A DNA stretch of 64,000 bases from Lichenibacterium ramalinae (lineage in GTDB: Bacteria; Pseudomonadota; Alphaproteobacteria; Rhizobiales; Beijerinckiaceae), in the NCBI RefSeq assembly GCF_004137085.1, contig NZ_QYBC01000018.1, positions 62,001-126,000 on the forward strand, given 5' to 3'. Below, one piece after another: positions 8,269-16,258 of the stretch (within the stretch, counting starts at the first letter, position 1; each line of letters begins with the position of its first letter). A program made the translations under genes and the position numbers. A model generated the notes under the pieces. It worked only from the letters and a program-made list of their open reading frames with translations. It had not been told where the DNA came from and ran no database searches.

Positions 8269-9155
8269 GCCGGCTCCGGGCCCGCATGCTGCCGGACGGG
8301 CGCCGCCTGCACCTCCAGGACGGGCCGATCGACCTCGTGATCCGGGCCGACGGCGCACCGGCGGCCGTGGCGGCGGCCGGTGCGGCGGCCATCGCCGCCC
8401 TCGACGGGCTGCTCGACGGGCTTTGTGCCGAGATCGCGGCGCTGCGGGCGCCGCCCGGCGCCGCCCATCCGGCCGGCCCGGTGGCGCGCCGCATGGCGGG
8501 CGCCGTCGCGCCCTTCGCGGCCGAAACCTTCATCACCCCCATGGCGGCCGTGGCGGGCGCGGTGGCCGATGCCGTGCTGGACGCCATGCTGCGGGCCGCC
8601 CCGCTCGACCGCGCCTTCGTCAACAACGGCGGCGACATCGCGCTCCATTGCGGGCCCGGCGCGAGCCTTTCGATCGGCCTCGTCGACCGGCCCGACCGGC
8701 CGAGCCTGTTCGGCCGCACGGCGGTCCACCACCGCGACGGCATCGGCGGCATCGCCACCAGCGGCTGGCGCGGGCGCTCCTTCTCGCGCGGCATCGCCGA
8801 CAGCGTCACGGTGCTGGCCCGCACGGGCGCGGAGGCCGACGCCGCCGCGACGGTGGTGGCCAATGCCGTCGACCTGCCGGGCCACCCGGCCGTGCGGCGC
8901 GCCCCGGCCGACAGCCTCAACCCCGACAGCGACCTCGGCCCGCGCCTCGTCACGCGCGATGTCGGGCCGCTCGCGCCGGCGGAGGTCGCGGCCGCGCTCG
9001 CCGCCGGCGTCGCGCGGGCCGACGAACTCGTGGCGCGCGGCCTCATTGTGGGTGCGGCGCTGCAATTGCAGGGTATGGTCGACACGGCCGGCCGCCCCGG
9101 CATCTTCGCTCCCCCGCTGCCCGCCATCCGCCCGGAGGTCGCCCACCATGCCTGA
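8265..9155 (+). CDS. UPF0280 family protein (ApbE-superfamily-like)
   Basis: 296 residues from GTG 8265, overlapping the hnr stop; an in-frame ATG at 8286 is the alternative start. It carries FVNNGGDIALHCGPG, which resembles the N-x-GGD motif of the ApbE flavin-transferase superfamily to which UPF0280 is related, and TSGWRGRSFSRGIADSVTVLA, a second conserved block. No signal peptide or membrane segment is visible, unlike secreted ApbE proteins, so it should be cytoplasmic. The biochemical role is unknown. Coupling to hnr raises the possibility of a flavin-related role for the reductase, or of an unrecognised ring-metabolism step. It overlaps the next gene by 8 bp. Confidence 0.82.
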   Translation: MSRLRARMLPDGRRLHLQDGPIDLVIRADGAPAAVAAAGAAAIAALDGLLDGLCAEIAALRAPPGAAHPAGPVARRMAGAVAPFAAETFITPMAAVAGAVADAVLDAMLRAAPLDRAFVNNGGDIALHCGPGASLSIGLVDRPDRPSLFGRTAVHHRDGIGGIATSGWRGRSFSRGIADSVTVLARTGAEADAAATVVANAVDLPGHPAVRRAPADSLNPDSDLGPRLVTRDVGPLAPAEVAAALAAGVARADELVARGLIVGAALQLQGMVDTAGRPGIFAPPLPAIRPEVAHHA

Positions 9156-9732
9156 GGTCGCGGTCCGCAAGAGGATCATCACGGTCGAGGAGGTGTTCCA
9201 CGAGGGCGGCCCGCCCGCCGCCGTGCCGCTGAAGCGCGGCGCCATCGTCACCGTCATCGCCAACCCCTTCGCGGGGCGCTACGTGGCCGAGATCGCGCCC
9301 TTCATGGAGGACCTGAAGCCGCTCGGCGCCGCCATGGCGCGGGCGCTGGTCGACGCGCTCGGCGGCGATCCCGCCCTGGTGCAGGGCTACGGCAAGGGCG
9401 CCATCGTGGGCCAGGCCGGCGAGATCGAGCACGGTGCCCTGTGGCACGCGCCCGGCGGCTACGCCATGCGGGCGGTGCTGGGCGACGCCAAGGCCATCGT
9501 GCCCTCCACCAAGAAGGTCGGCGGCCCCGGCACGCGGCTCGACGTGCCCGTCACCCACATCAACGCCTCCTACGTGCGGAGCCACTTCGACGCCCTGGAG
9601 GTCGGCGTGCCGGACGGGCCGCGGGCCGACGAGATGGCGCTCGTGCTGGTGATGACCACCGGGCCGCGCGTGCACGACCGCGCCGGCGGCCTCGCCGCCG
9701 CCGACATCCAGGGCCGGGACGGGCTGCGATGA
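9148..9732 (+). CDS. AA_synth/DUF1185 family protein, first of a tandem pair
   Basis: 194 residues, ATG 9148 with CGGAGG about 10 bases upstream. Family features seen: an N-terminal strand RKRIITVEEVFHEGG, then VIANPFAGRYV, VQGYGKGAIVGQAGEIEHGA, VPSTKKVGGPGTRLDVP and SHFDALEV. The family is called 'amino acid synthesis protein', but to my knowledge no reaction is established. It has exactly the same length as the following paralogue and shares its motif order, so the pair arose by duplication and may form a hetero-oligomer. Position after 6-hydroxynicotinate reductase and UPF0280 argues for a role in N-heteroaromatic catabolism. Stop and next start overlap as ATGA. Confidence 0.82.
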   Translation: MPEVAVRKRIITVEEVFHEGGPPAAVPLKRGAIVTVIANPFAGRYVAEIAPFMEDLKPLGAAMARALVDALGGDPALVQGYGKGAIVGQAGEIEHGALWHAPGGYAMRAVLGDAKAIVPSTKKVGGPGTRLDVPVTHINASYVRSHFDALEVGVPDGPRADEMALVLVMTTGPRVHDRAGGLAAADIQGRDGLR

Positions 9733-10313
9733 GCGCCGCCATCCGCAAGATCGTGACCCTGGTCGACGAGACCCTGGTCGAGATGGGCCGGCCCGTCGAT
9801 CCGCCGGTGCGCCGTGCCGCCGCCGTGGCGGTCATCGCCAACCCCTTCGCGGGCCGCTACTCCGAGGACCTCGAGGCGCTCGTCGCCGCCGGGGAGGAGC
9901 TCGGCGACCTCCTGGTCCGCCGGGCGGTGGCGGCGCTCGGCCTGCCGGGCGACGCCGTGCAAAGCTACGGCAAGGCCGCGCTCGTGGGCGAGGACGGCGA
10001 ACTCGAACATGCCGCCGCCCTGCTGCATCCCCGCATGGGCGCGCCGGTCCGCCGGGCGCTCGGCGGCGGGGCCGCGCTGATCCCCTCCTCGAAGAAGCGC
10101 GGCGGCCCCGGGGCGCCGCTCGACATCCCGCTCGGCCACAAGGACGCGGCCTTCGTGCGCAGCCATTTCGATGGGATGGAGGTGCGGGTCAACGACGCCC
10201 CGCGCGCCGGCGAGATCATGGTGGTGGTGGCGGTGACGAGCGGCGGCCGCCCGCATCCGCGGGTCGGCGGGCTGACGATCGACGGGATCAAGGGCGAGGA
10301 CGGGCTGCGATGA
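9729..10313 (+). CDS. AA_synth/DUF1185 family protein, second of a tandem pair
   Basis: 194 residues, ATG overlapping the previous stop. It repeats the motifs of its neighbour: IRKIVTLVDETLVEMG, VIANPFAGRYS, VQSYGKAALVGEDGELEHAA, IPSSKKRGGPGAPLDIP and SHFDGMEV. Both copies keep the Tyr-Gly-Lys and Ser/Thr-Lys-Lys-x-Gly-Gly-Pro-Gly blocks, so both are likely functional. No signal peptide or membrane segment. The stop overlaps the ABC binding-protein start by ATGA. Function unknown; participation in the same catabolic route is inferred from coupling. Confidence 0.82.
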   Translation: MSAAIRKIVTLVDETLVEMGRPVDPPVRRAAAVAVIANPFAGRYSEDLEALVAAGEELGDLLVRRAVAALGLPGDAVQSYGKAALVGEDGELEHAAALLHPRMGAPVRRALGGGAALIPSSKKRGGPGAPLDIPLGHKDAAFVRSHFDGMEVRVNDAPRAGEIMVVVAVTSGGRPHPRVGGLTIDGIKGEDGLR

Positions 10314-11539
10314 CGGGACGGGCACGCGTTTCACGACGGGCATCGGCGGCGGGCCTCGGCGCCCTGGCGGTCGGCCTCGGCTGGCTGGGCACGGCCGGCG
10401 CCGCGCTGGCGGCCGACATCAAGGTCGGCGAGATCAACTCCTACTCGGCCCTGCCGTCCTTCACCGAGCCCTACCGCAAGGGCTGGCAGCTCGCCGTCGA
10501 CGAGATCAACGCCCACGGCGGCATCGGCGGCAAGACGCTGGTGGTGGTGTCGAGGGACGATGCCGGCAAGCCCGGCGAGGCCCTCACGGCCGCCAACGAA
10601 CTCGTCTCGCGCGAGGGTGTCGTGCTGCTGGCCGGCGGCTTCTTCTCCAACGTCGGCCTCGCGCTCGGCGACTTCGCCAAGCAGCACAGGATCGTCTACG
10701 TCGCGGGCGAGCCGCTGACGGACGCGCTCGTCTGGTCGGCCGGCAACCGCTACACGTTCCGCCTGCGGCCCTCGAACTACATGCAGGCCGCCATGCTGGC
10801 CGAGGAGGCCGCGAAGCTGCCGGCCAAGACCTGGGCGTCGATCGCGCCCAACTACGAATACGGCCAGTCCGCCGTGGCGGTGTTCAAGAAGCTCCTGTCG
10901 GCGCGGCGGCCGGACGTGACCTGGGTCGCCGAGCAATGGCCGACGCAGGGCAAGATCGACGCCGGCCCGGTGGCCCAGGCCATCGCCGCCGCCAAGCCCG
11001 ACGCCATCCTCAACGTCGAGTTCGGCCCCGACCTCGTGAAGCTGGTGCGCGAAGGCGACACGCGCGGCCTGTTCAAGGGCCGCAGCGTCGTGAGCTTCCT
11101 GACGGGCGAGCCCGAATACCTCGACCCTCTCAAGGACGAGGCGCCCGAGGGCTGGATCGTCACCGGCTACCCCTGGCAGGCGATCCACACACCCGCCCAC
11201 GACGCCTTCCTCAAGGCCTACCAGGACCGCTACCACGACCATCCCCGGCTCGGCTCGGTGGTGGGCTACGCGCTGATCCAGGCCGTGGCCGGCATCCTAC
11301 GCAAGGCGGATTCGACCGACCCCGAGACGATCGTGGCGGCCGCCGAGGGGCTCGGCTTCGACACGCCCTTCGGCCCGGCGAGCTTCCGCGCCATCGACCA
11401 CCAGTCGACGCTCGGCGCCTTCGTGGGCACGACGGCGCGCCGGGACGGGGCCGGCGTGATGGAGAACTTCCGCTACGTCGACGGCGCCGCGGTGCTGCCG
11501 CCCGACGCCGACGTGAAGGCCCTCCGCCCGAAGGAGTGA
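10310..11539 (+). CDS. ABC transporter periplasmic substrate-binding protein (branched-chain amino acid type)
   Basis: 409 residues. Signal peptide with an Arg-rich start and a hydrophobic core ending ALAA before D36, then a type I periplasmic binding fold: IKVGEINSYSALPSFTEPY, WQLAVDEINAHGGIGGK, VVSRDDAGKPGEA. This Leu/Ile/Val-type family also binds aromatic acids and amides. Its start overlaps the second DUF1185 gene, so it belongs to the hnr operon and probably captures nicotinate or a related acid. The ligand cannot be read from sequence. Confidence 0.88.
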   Translation: MTGRARVSRRASAAGLGALAVGLGWLGTAGAALAADIKVGEINSYSALPSFTEPYRKGWQLAVDEINAHGGIGGKTLVVVSRDDAGKPGEALTAANELVSREGVVLLAGGFFSNVGLALGDFAKQHRIVYVAGEPLTDALVWSAGNRYTFRLRPSNYMQAAMLAEEAAKLPAKTWASIAPNYEYGQSAVAVFKKLLSARRPDVTWVAEQWPTQGKIDAGPVAQAIAAAKPDAILNVEFGPDLVKLVREGDTRGLFKGRSVVSFLTGEPEYLDPLKDEAPEGWIVTGYPWQAIHTPAHDAFLKAYQDRYHDHPRLGSVVGYALIQAVAGILRKADSTDPETIVAAAEGLGFDTPFGPASFRAIDHQSTLGAFVGTTARRDGAGVMENFRYVDGAAVLPPDADVKALRPKE

Positions 11540-11646
11540 GGCGCGTCCGCCCGTCGCCTGGCGAGGCGGCGGGCGCCCCCAGCCGACGCCCATCGCCCTC
11601 CCGCTTCCGGGCGGAGGGGCCGGCCCAGGACCGAAGGAGACCCGCG

Positions 11647-13533
11647 TTGGATTTCGTCTTCGCCCAGTTCCTCACGGGCCTCGCCGGCGCGGCGTCGCTG
11701 TTCCTCGTGGCGTCGGGCCTGTCGATCATCTTCGGCGTCACCCGGGTCGTGAACTTCGCCCACGGCGCCTTCGCTATGCTGGGCGCCTACGTGGCCTACA
11801 CGCTGACGGCGCGGTTCTCCGGGCCTTTCGGCTTCTGGGGCGGCATCCTGGGCGCCTCGGTCCTGGTCGCGCTGTTCGGCGCCGTCATCGAGATGGCGCT
11901 GCTGCGCCGTCTCTACCGGGCGCCCGAGCTGTTCCAGCTCCTCGCCACCTTCGGCCTCACCCTCGTCTTCGAGGACCTCGTCGTGCTGGTCTGGGGACCC
12001 GACGACCTCCTCGGCCCCCGTGCCCCGGGCCTCGCCGGGGCGGTGGAGCTCTTCGGCCAGGCCGTGCCGAGCTACGACCTCCTGCTGATCGCCCTCGGCC
12101 CCATCGCCTTCGGGCTCCTCTGGCTGCTGTTCCACAGGACGCGCTTCGGCGTGCTGGTGCGGGCCGCCACGCAGGACCGCGAGATGGTGGCGGCGCTCGG
12201 CGTCGACGGGCGCTGGCTCTTCACCGCGGTCTTCACGCTCGGCGTCTTCATGGCGGCCTTCGGCGGGGCCGTGCAGTTGCCGCGCGACGCCGTCAACCAC
12301 ACGATCGACCTGCGCCTCATCGTCGACGTCTTCGTCGTCGTGGTCATCGGCGGCCTCGGCAGCGTCGGCGGGGCCTTCGTGGCGTCGGTGCTGGTGTCGG
12401 AACTCGACGCCTTCGGCATCCTGGTGCTGCCCGGCGTGTCGCTGGTGCTGGTGTTCGTCGTCATGGCGCTGGTGCTGGTGGTGCGGCCCTTCGGGCTGTT
12501 CGGCCGCGCCGAGGCGCCGAGCCGCGCCGTGCCGGAGCCGGGCCGCAAGCCTCCGGCCCCGCTGTCGGCGCCGGCGCGCCTCGCCGTCGCCGCGCTGGTG
12601 GCGGCGACCGCCACCGTGCCGCTCTGGGCCGGCGACTATCTCGTCACGGTGGGGTCGGAGATCCTCATCGTGGCGATCTTCGCGGCGAGCCTGCAGTTCA
12701 TCATGTCGGCGGGCGCCATGGTGTCGTTCGGCCATGCCGCCTATTTCGGCCTCGGCGCCTACGGGGCGGCGCTGGCCGTGAAGCTGCTCGGCCTGCCGAT
12801 GCTGCCGGCGCTCGCCTGCGGCATGCTGCTGGCCCTGGCGGGGGCGGCGCTGTTCGGCTGGTTCTGCGTGCGGCTGTCGGGCGTCTACTTCGCCATGCTC
12901 ACCCTGGCCTTCGCCCAGATCGCCTGGTCGGTGGCCTTCGGCTGGACGGGTGTGACGGGGGGCGACAACGGCCTCCTCGGCCTGTGGCCGGACGGCTGGG
13001 CGGCCTCGCCGCGCGCCTTCTTCTGGCTGTGCCTCGCGGCCGCGGCGGCGAGCGTCGCGCTGATCCGGGCCCTGGTCTTCTCGCCCTTCGGCCTGGGCCT
13101 GCGTGCCGTGCGGGACTCGGCGTTGCGGGCCGAGGCGCTGGGTCTCGGCCGCGCCCCCGTGCAATGGGCGGCCTTCGCGCTGGCCGGCACCGTCGCCGGA
13201 CTGGCGGGCGGCCTCTTCGTCTTCCTGAAGGGCAGCGTCTTCCCCGACAGCCTCGGCATCGGAACCTCGGTCGACGGGCTCGTCATGGTGCTGCTCGGCG
13301 GCATCGGCACGGTCTCGGGGGGCGTCGTCGGCGCTGTTGTCTACAAGGCCCTGTCGGTCTGGCTGATTTCGCAGACGGATCATTCCAAGCTCGCCCTCGG
13401 CCTCGTCATCCTGGCCCTGGTGCTGCTCTTCCCCGCGGGCCTCGGCGGGCTCGCCTCGCGCCTCGCGCCGCGCCGCCGGAGGGCTGCGGCGCCCGCGGTC
13501 CACCCTGCCGTCGGCGTCGGGGGTGCGCCGTGA
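11647..13533 (+). CDS. Fused LivH-LivM ABC permease
   Basis: 628 residues from TTG 11647, supported by AGGAGA six bases upstream; no ATG fits the homology start (LDFVFAQFLTGLAGAASLFL). Residues 1 to about 290 are a LivH-type permease (LSIIFGVTRVVNFAHGAFAMLG, VVVVIGGLGSVGGAFVASV). Residues about 310-600 are a LivM-type permease (LQFIMSAGAMVSFGHAAYFG, DGLVMVLLGGIGTVSGGVVG). Together they form the inner-membrane channel that is normally two proteins. The gap to the binding protein is 107 bp, the longest in this operon. The stop overlaps the ATPase gene by GTGA. Confidence 0.88.
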   Translation: MDFVFAQFLTGLAGAASLFLVASGLSIIFGVTRVVNFAHGAFAMLGAYVAYTLTARFSGPFGFWGGILGASVLVALFGAVIEMALLRRLYRAPELFQLLATFGLTLVFEDLVVLVWGPDDLLGPRAPGLAGAVELFGQAVPSYDLLLIALGPIAFGLLWLLFHRTRFGVLVRAATQDREMVAALGVDGRWLFTAVFTLGVFMAAFGGAVQLPRDAVNHTIDLRLIVDVFVVVVIGGLGSVGGAFVASVLVSELDAFGILVLPGVSLVLVFVVMALVLVVRPFGLFGRAEAPSRAVPEPGRKPPAPLSAPARLAVAALVAATATVPLWAGDYLVTVGSEILIVAIFAASLQFIMSAGAMVSFGHAAYFGLGAYGAALAVKLLGLPMLPALACGMLLALAGAALFGWFCVRLSGVYFAMLTLAFAQIAWSVAFGWTGVTGGDNGLLGLWPDGWAASPRAFFWLCLAAAAASVALIRALVFSPFGLGLRAVRDSALRAEALGLGRAPVQWAAFALAGTVAGLAGGLFVFLKGSVFPDSLGIGTSVDGLVMVLLGGIGTVSGGVVGAVVYKALSVWLISQTDHSKLALGLVILALVLLFPAGLGGLASRLAPRRRRAAAPAVHPAVGVGGAP

Positions 13534-14330
13534 CGGGCCGCCCGGCGATGGACCTGCTGGCGGTCGAGGGCCTGGCTAAGTCCTACGGGGGCGTCGGGGC
13601 CGTGCGGGGCGTGTCCTTCGCGCTCGCCCCCGGCGAGGTGCTGGCGCTGATCGGACCGAACGGCGCCGGCAAGAGCACCTGCTTCAACATGCTGAACGGC
13701 CAGATCCGCCCCGATGCCGGCCGCATCCGGCTCGCCGGCACCGACGTCACCGGCATGGCGCCGCGCCGCATGGCGGGCCTCGGCGTCGCCCGCTCCTTCC
13801 AGATCGCCGCGACCTTCGGGTCGATGACGGTGCGGGAGAACGTGCAGGCGGCCTGCCTCGTCCACGCGGGCGGCATGGCCAGGCCCTTCGGCCGTGCCGA
13901 CCGCCGCTTCCGGCCCGAGGCGGAGCGCTGGCTCGACCACGTCGGCCTGCTCGCCCAGGCCGACAGGCCCGCCGCCGAACTCGCCTACGGCGACGTCAAG
14001 CGCCTCGAACTCGCCATGGCGCTGTCGGGCGCGCCGCGGCTCCTGCTCATGGACGAGCCGACGGCCGGCATGGCGCCGAAGGAGCGCCACGGGCTGATGC
14101 GCGCCACCGTGGACCACGCGCGCCGCAACGGCATCGGCCTCATGTTCACCGAGCACGACATGGACATCGTCTTCACCCACGCCGACCGCGTCCTGGTGCT
14201 GAGCCGCGGCCGCCTCATCGCGGCGGGGCGGCCCGAAGCGGTGCGCGAGGACCCGGACGTGCGCGCCACCTATCTCGGCGGCGGCCTGACCTTCGCGGCG
14301 GCGCCCGGCCGGACGGAGGCGGTCTCGTGA
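13530..14330 (+). CDS. ABC transporter ATP-binding protein, LivG type
   Basis: 266 residues from GTG 13530 overlapping the permease stop; ATG 13548 is a possible alternative. Walker A is GPNGAGKST, Walker B LLLMDEPTAGMA, and the H-loop is in MFTEHDMDIVF. The ABC signature is the LivG-like LAYGDVKRLE rather than LSGGQ. It powers the upstream fused permease together with the downstream LivF-type subunit, as the cytoplasmic half of the importer. Confidence 0.9.
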   Translation: MTGRPAMDLLAVEGLAKSYGGVGAVRGVSFALAPGEVLALIGPNGAGKSTCFNMLNGQIRPDAGRIRLAGTDVTGMAPRRMAGLGVARSFQIAATFGSMTVRENVQAACLVHAGGMARPFGRADRRFRPEAERWLDHVGLLAQADRPAAELAYGDVKRLELAMALSGAPRLLLMDEPTAGMAPKERHGLMRATVDHARRNGIGLMFTEHDMDIVFTHADRVLVLSRGRLIAAGRPEAVREDPDVRATYLGGGLTFAAAPGRTEAVS

Positions 14331-15037
14331 CGGCGCTGCTCGCGGCCGAAGGGCTGAACGGCTGGTACGGCCGCGCCCAGGTGCTGTTCGGCATGGGCGT
14401 CACGGTCGGGCCCGGCGAGGTCGTGGCGCTGCTGGGCCGCAACGGCGCCGGCAAGTCGACGACCTTCAAGGCCATCGCGGGGCTGCTCGACCGGCGCGAG
14501 GGGCGCGTCGCCTTCGCGGGCGAGGACGTGTCGCGCCTGCCGACCCCGGCGCTGGTGCGCCGCGGCCTCGCCTACGTGCCGGAGGACCGGCGCATCTTCG
14601 CCGACCTCACCGTCGAGGAGAACCTGTCGGTCGGCCGCCAGCCGGCGCGGGCCGGTTCCGCCGCCTGGACCCCGGAGCGGCTCTTCGCGCTCTTCCCCAA
14701 CCTCGCCGAGATGCGCCGCCGGCGCGGCGGCGCCATGAGCGGGGGCGAGCAGCAGATGCTGTCGATCGCGCGATCGCTGATGGGAAACCCGCGCCTCGTG
14801 CTGCTCGACGAGCCCTCCGAAGGGCTCGCGCCCAAGATCGTCGAGGACCTGGCCCTCGCCATCCTGGAGCTGAAGCGCGAGGGGCTCGGCATCCTCCTGT
14901 CCGAGCAGAACCTGCATTTCGCCCGGCTCATCTCGGACCGCGCCGTGGTGATCGATCGCGGCCACGCGCGGCTTTCGGCCACCATGGCCGAGATCGCCGA
15001 CGATGCCGAGGCCTGTGCCGCCTACCTGGCGGTGTGA
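14327..15037 (+). CDS. ABC transporter ATP-binding protein, LivF type
   Basis: 236 residues from GTG 14327, with GGAGG shortly upstream and a 4-bp overlap with the LivG gene. Walker A GRNGAGKST, signature MSGGEQQML, Walker B LVLLDEPSEGLAPKI, H-loop region LLSEQNLHFA. Length and motifs match LivF. It is the last gene of the putative N-heteroaromatic uptake operon; a 131-bp gap follows before the next transporter system. Confidence 0.9.
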   Translation: MTALLAAEGLNGWYGRAQVLFGMGVTVGPGEVVALLGRNGAGKSTTFKAIAGLLDRREGRVAFAGEDVSRLPTPALVRRGLAYVPEDRRIFADLTVEENLSVGRQPARAGSAAWTPERLFALFPNLAEMRRRRGGAMSGGEQQMLSIARSLMGNPRLVLLDEPSEGLAPKIVEDLALAILELKREGLGILLSEQNLHFARLISDRAVVIDRGHARLSATMAEIADDAEACAAYLAV

Positions 15038-15168
15038 CGAGTGGGGTCGCCGCCATGTCCACGGGGTCGTCGAACGGGGCCGGGCGCGCCCGAGACGCCA
15101 TCGACGACCGCGGCGTGGCGCCGTGGCGTCGGTATGCCTACAATTCGACCGTGATGGGAGACAGCGTG

Positions 15169-16257
15169 ATGTCAGGATCGCAGTGGACTCGCCGTGATGT
15201 GGCCCGCGGGCTCGGGTTCGGCGTGGCGTCGGCCGCGGCCGCGACTTGGCCGGGCGGTGCCCGGGCCGCCGAGGCCAAGAGCATCACGGTCCTGAACTGG
15301 CAGGGCTACGGCACGGACCTCGCCGCGGGTGTGCAGCACTTCAAGTCCGCGACCGGGATCGAGGTCAAACACGACTATTACAATTCCGAACCCGAGATGC
15401 TGACCAAGCTGCGGACCAACCCCGGCGCCTACGACGTCGTGCTGGTCAACTCGGCCCGCGACGCGCAGGCCAAGGCGGACGAGCTGATCGACCCCGTCGA
15501 TCTCGGCAAGCTGCCGAACGCCGCCGGGCTGGCGCCGGCCTTCAAGACCAACCCCAACATCGTCATCGACGGGCAGACCTACGGGGTGCCCTGGGTCTGG
15601 GGCATGAACGCCATCGCGGTCAGGACCGGCAAGGGGTTCAAGGTCGACAGCTACGCGGTCTTCGAGGAGGCCGCCTTCGCGGGGCGGGGCGCGCTCTTCG
15701 ACGACGCCGTCACGGAGATCGCCGTCGCGGCGCTGATGCTCGGGCAGAACATCAACGATCCGAAGGACATGAAGGCCATCGCGGCCCGGCTCAAGAGCTT
15801 CAAGCGGGACGTGAAGCTCGTGTGGTCGAGCGAGGACGAGTGGAACAAGGCCTTCGCGGCCGGCGCCTTCGACGTGTCGGTGTTCTGGTCGGGCGCCGTG
15901 ACCCGGGCCGTCAACCTGCACCAGCAGCCCGTGACCTTCGTGGTGCCGAAGGAGGGGGCGGTCGGCTGGCTCGACAACTTCTGCATCCCGGCCACCAGCA
16001 CCGGCAAGGCGGCGGGCCTGCAGTTCATCGACTACATGGTGTCGCCGCAGTTCTACGCGGAATGGGCGAAATCCGGCGCGCCGGCCTCGGCCAATGCCGC
16101 CGCCATGGCGGCCCTGCCGGAGAGCGACCTCAACCGGCAGATCCACAAGCCCGAATACCTCGACAAGCTGCAGTTCATGGGCGCCCTGCCGGAGGACCGC
16201 CGCCAGGCCTTCAACGACCTTTGGGAGGAGGTGAAGGCCTTCTACGCCCAGTCCTGA
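15169..16257 (+). CDS. potD: Polyamine-type ABC transporter substrate-binding protein
   Basis: 362 residues. Start ATG 15169 is chosen because GGGAGA lies 7 bases upstream and a Tat-like leader begins there (TRRDVARGLGFGVASAAAA, cut near ARAAEA). ATG 15154 and GTG 15034 are in frame but less likely. The mature protein has the spermidine/putrescine-binding layout (SITVLNWQGYG, YYNSEPEMLTKL, YDVVLVNSARD, YGVPWVWGMNAIAV). A TACAAT hexamer at 15139-15144 could be a -10 box for a separate promoter. It heads a D-B-C-A operon. The true ligand may not be a polyamine. Confidence 0.85.
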   Translation: MSGSQWTRRDVARGLGFGVASAAAATWPGGARAAEAKSITVLNWQGYGTDLAAGVQHFKSATGIEVKHDYYNSEPEMLTKLRTNPGAYDVVLVNSARDAQAKADELIDPVDLGKLPNAAGLAPAFKTNPNIVIDGQTYGVPWVWGMNAIAVRTGKGFKVDSYAVFEEAAFAGRGALFDDAVTEIAVAALMLGQNINDPKDMKAIAARLKSFKRDVKLVWSSEDEWNKAFAAGAFDVSVFWSGAVTRAVNLHQQPVTFVVPKEGAVGWLDNFCIPATSTGKAAGLQFIDYMVSPQFYAEWAKSGAPASANAAAMAALPESDLNRQIHKPEYLDKLQFMGALPEDRRQAFNDLWEEVKAFYAQS

Positions 16258-16258
16258 C

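Noticed and set aside
15038-15168. Extension of the potD frame to GTG 15034
   Set aside because: It would place 45 odd residues before a Tat-like leader; ATG 15169 has the ribosome site.
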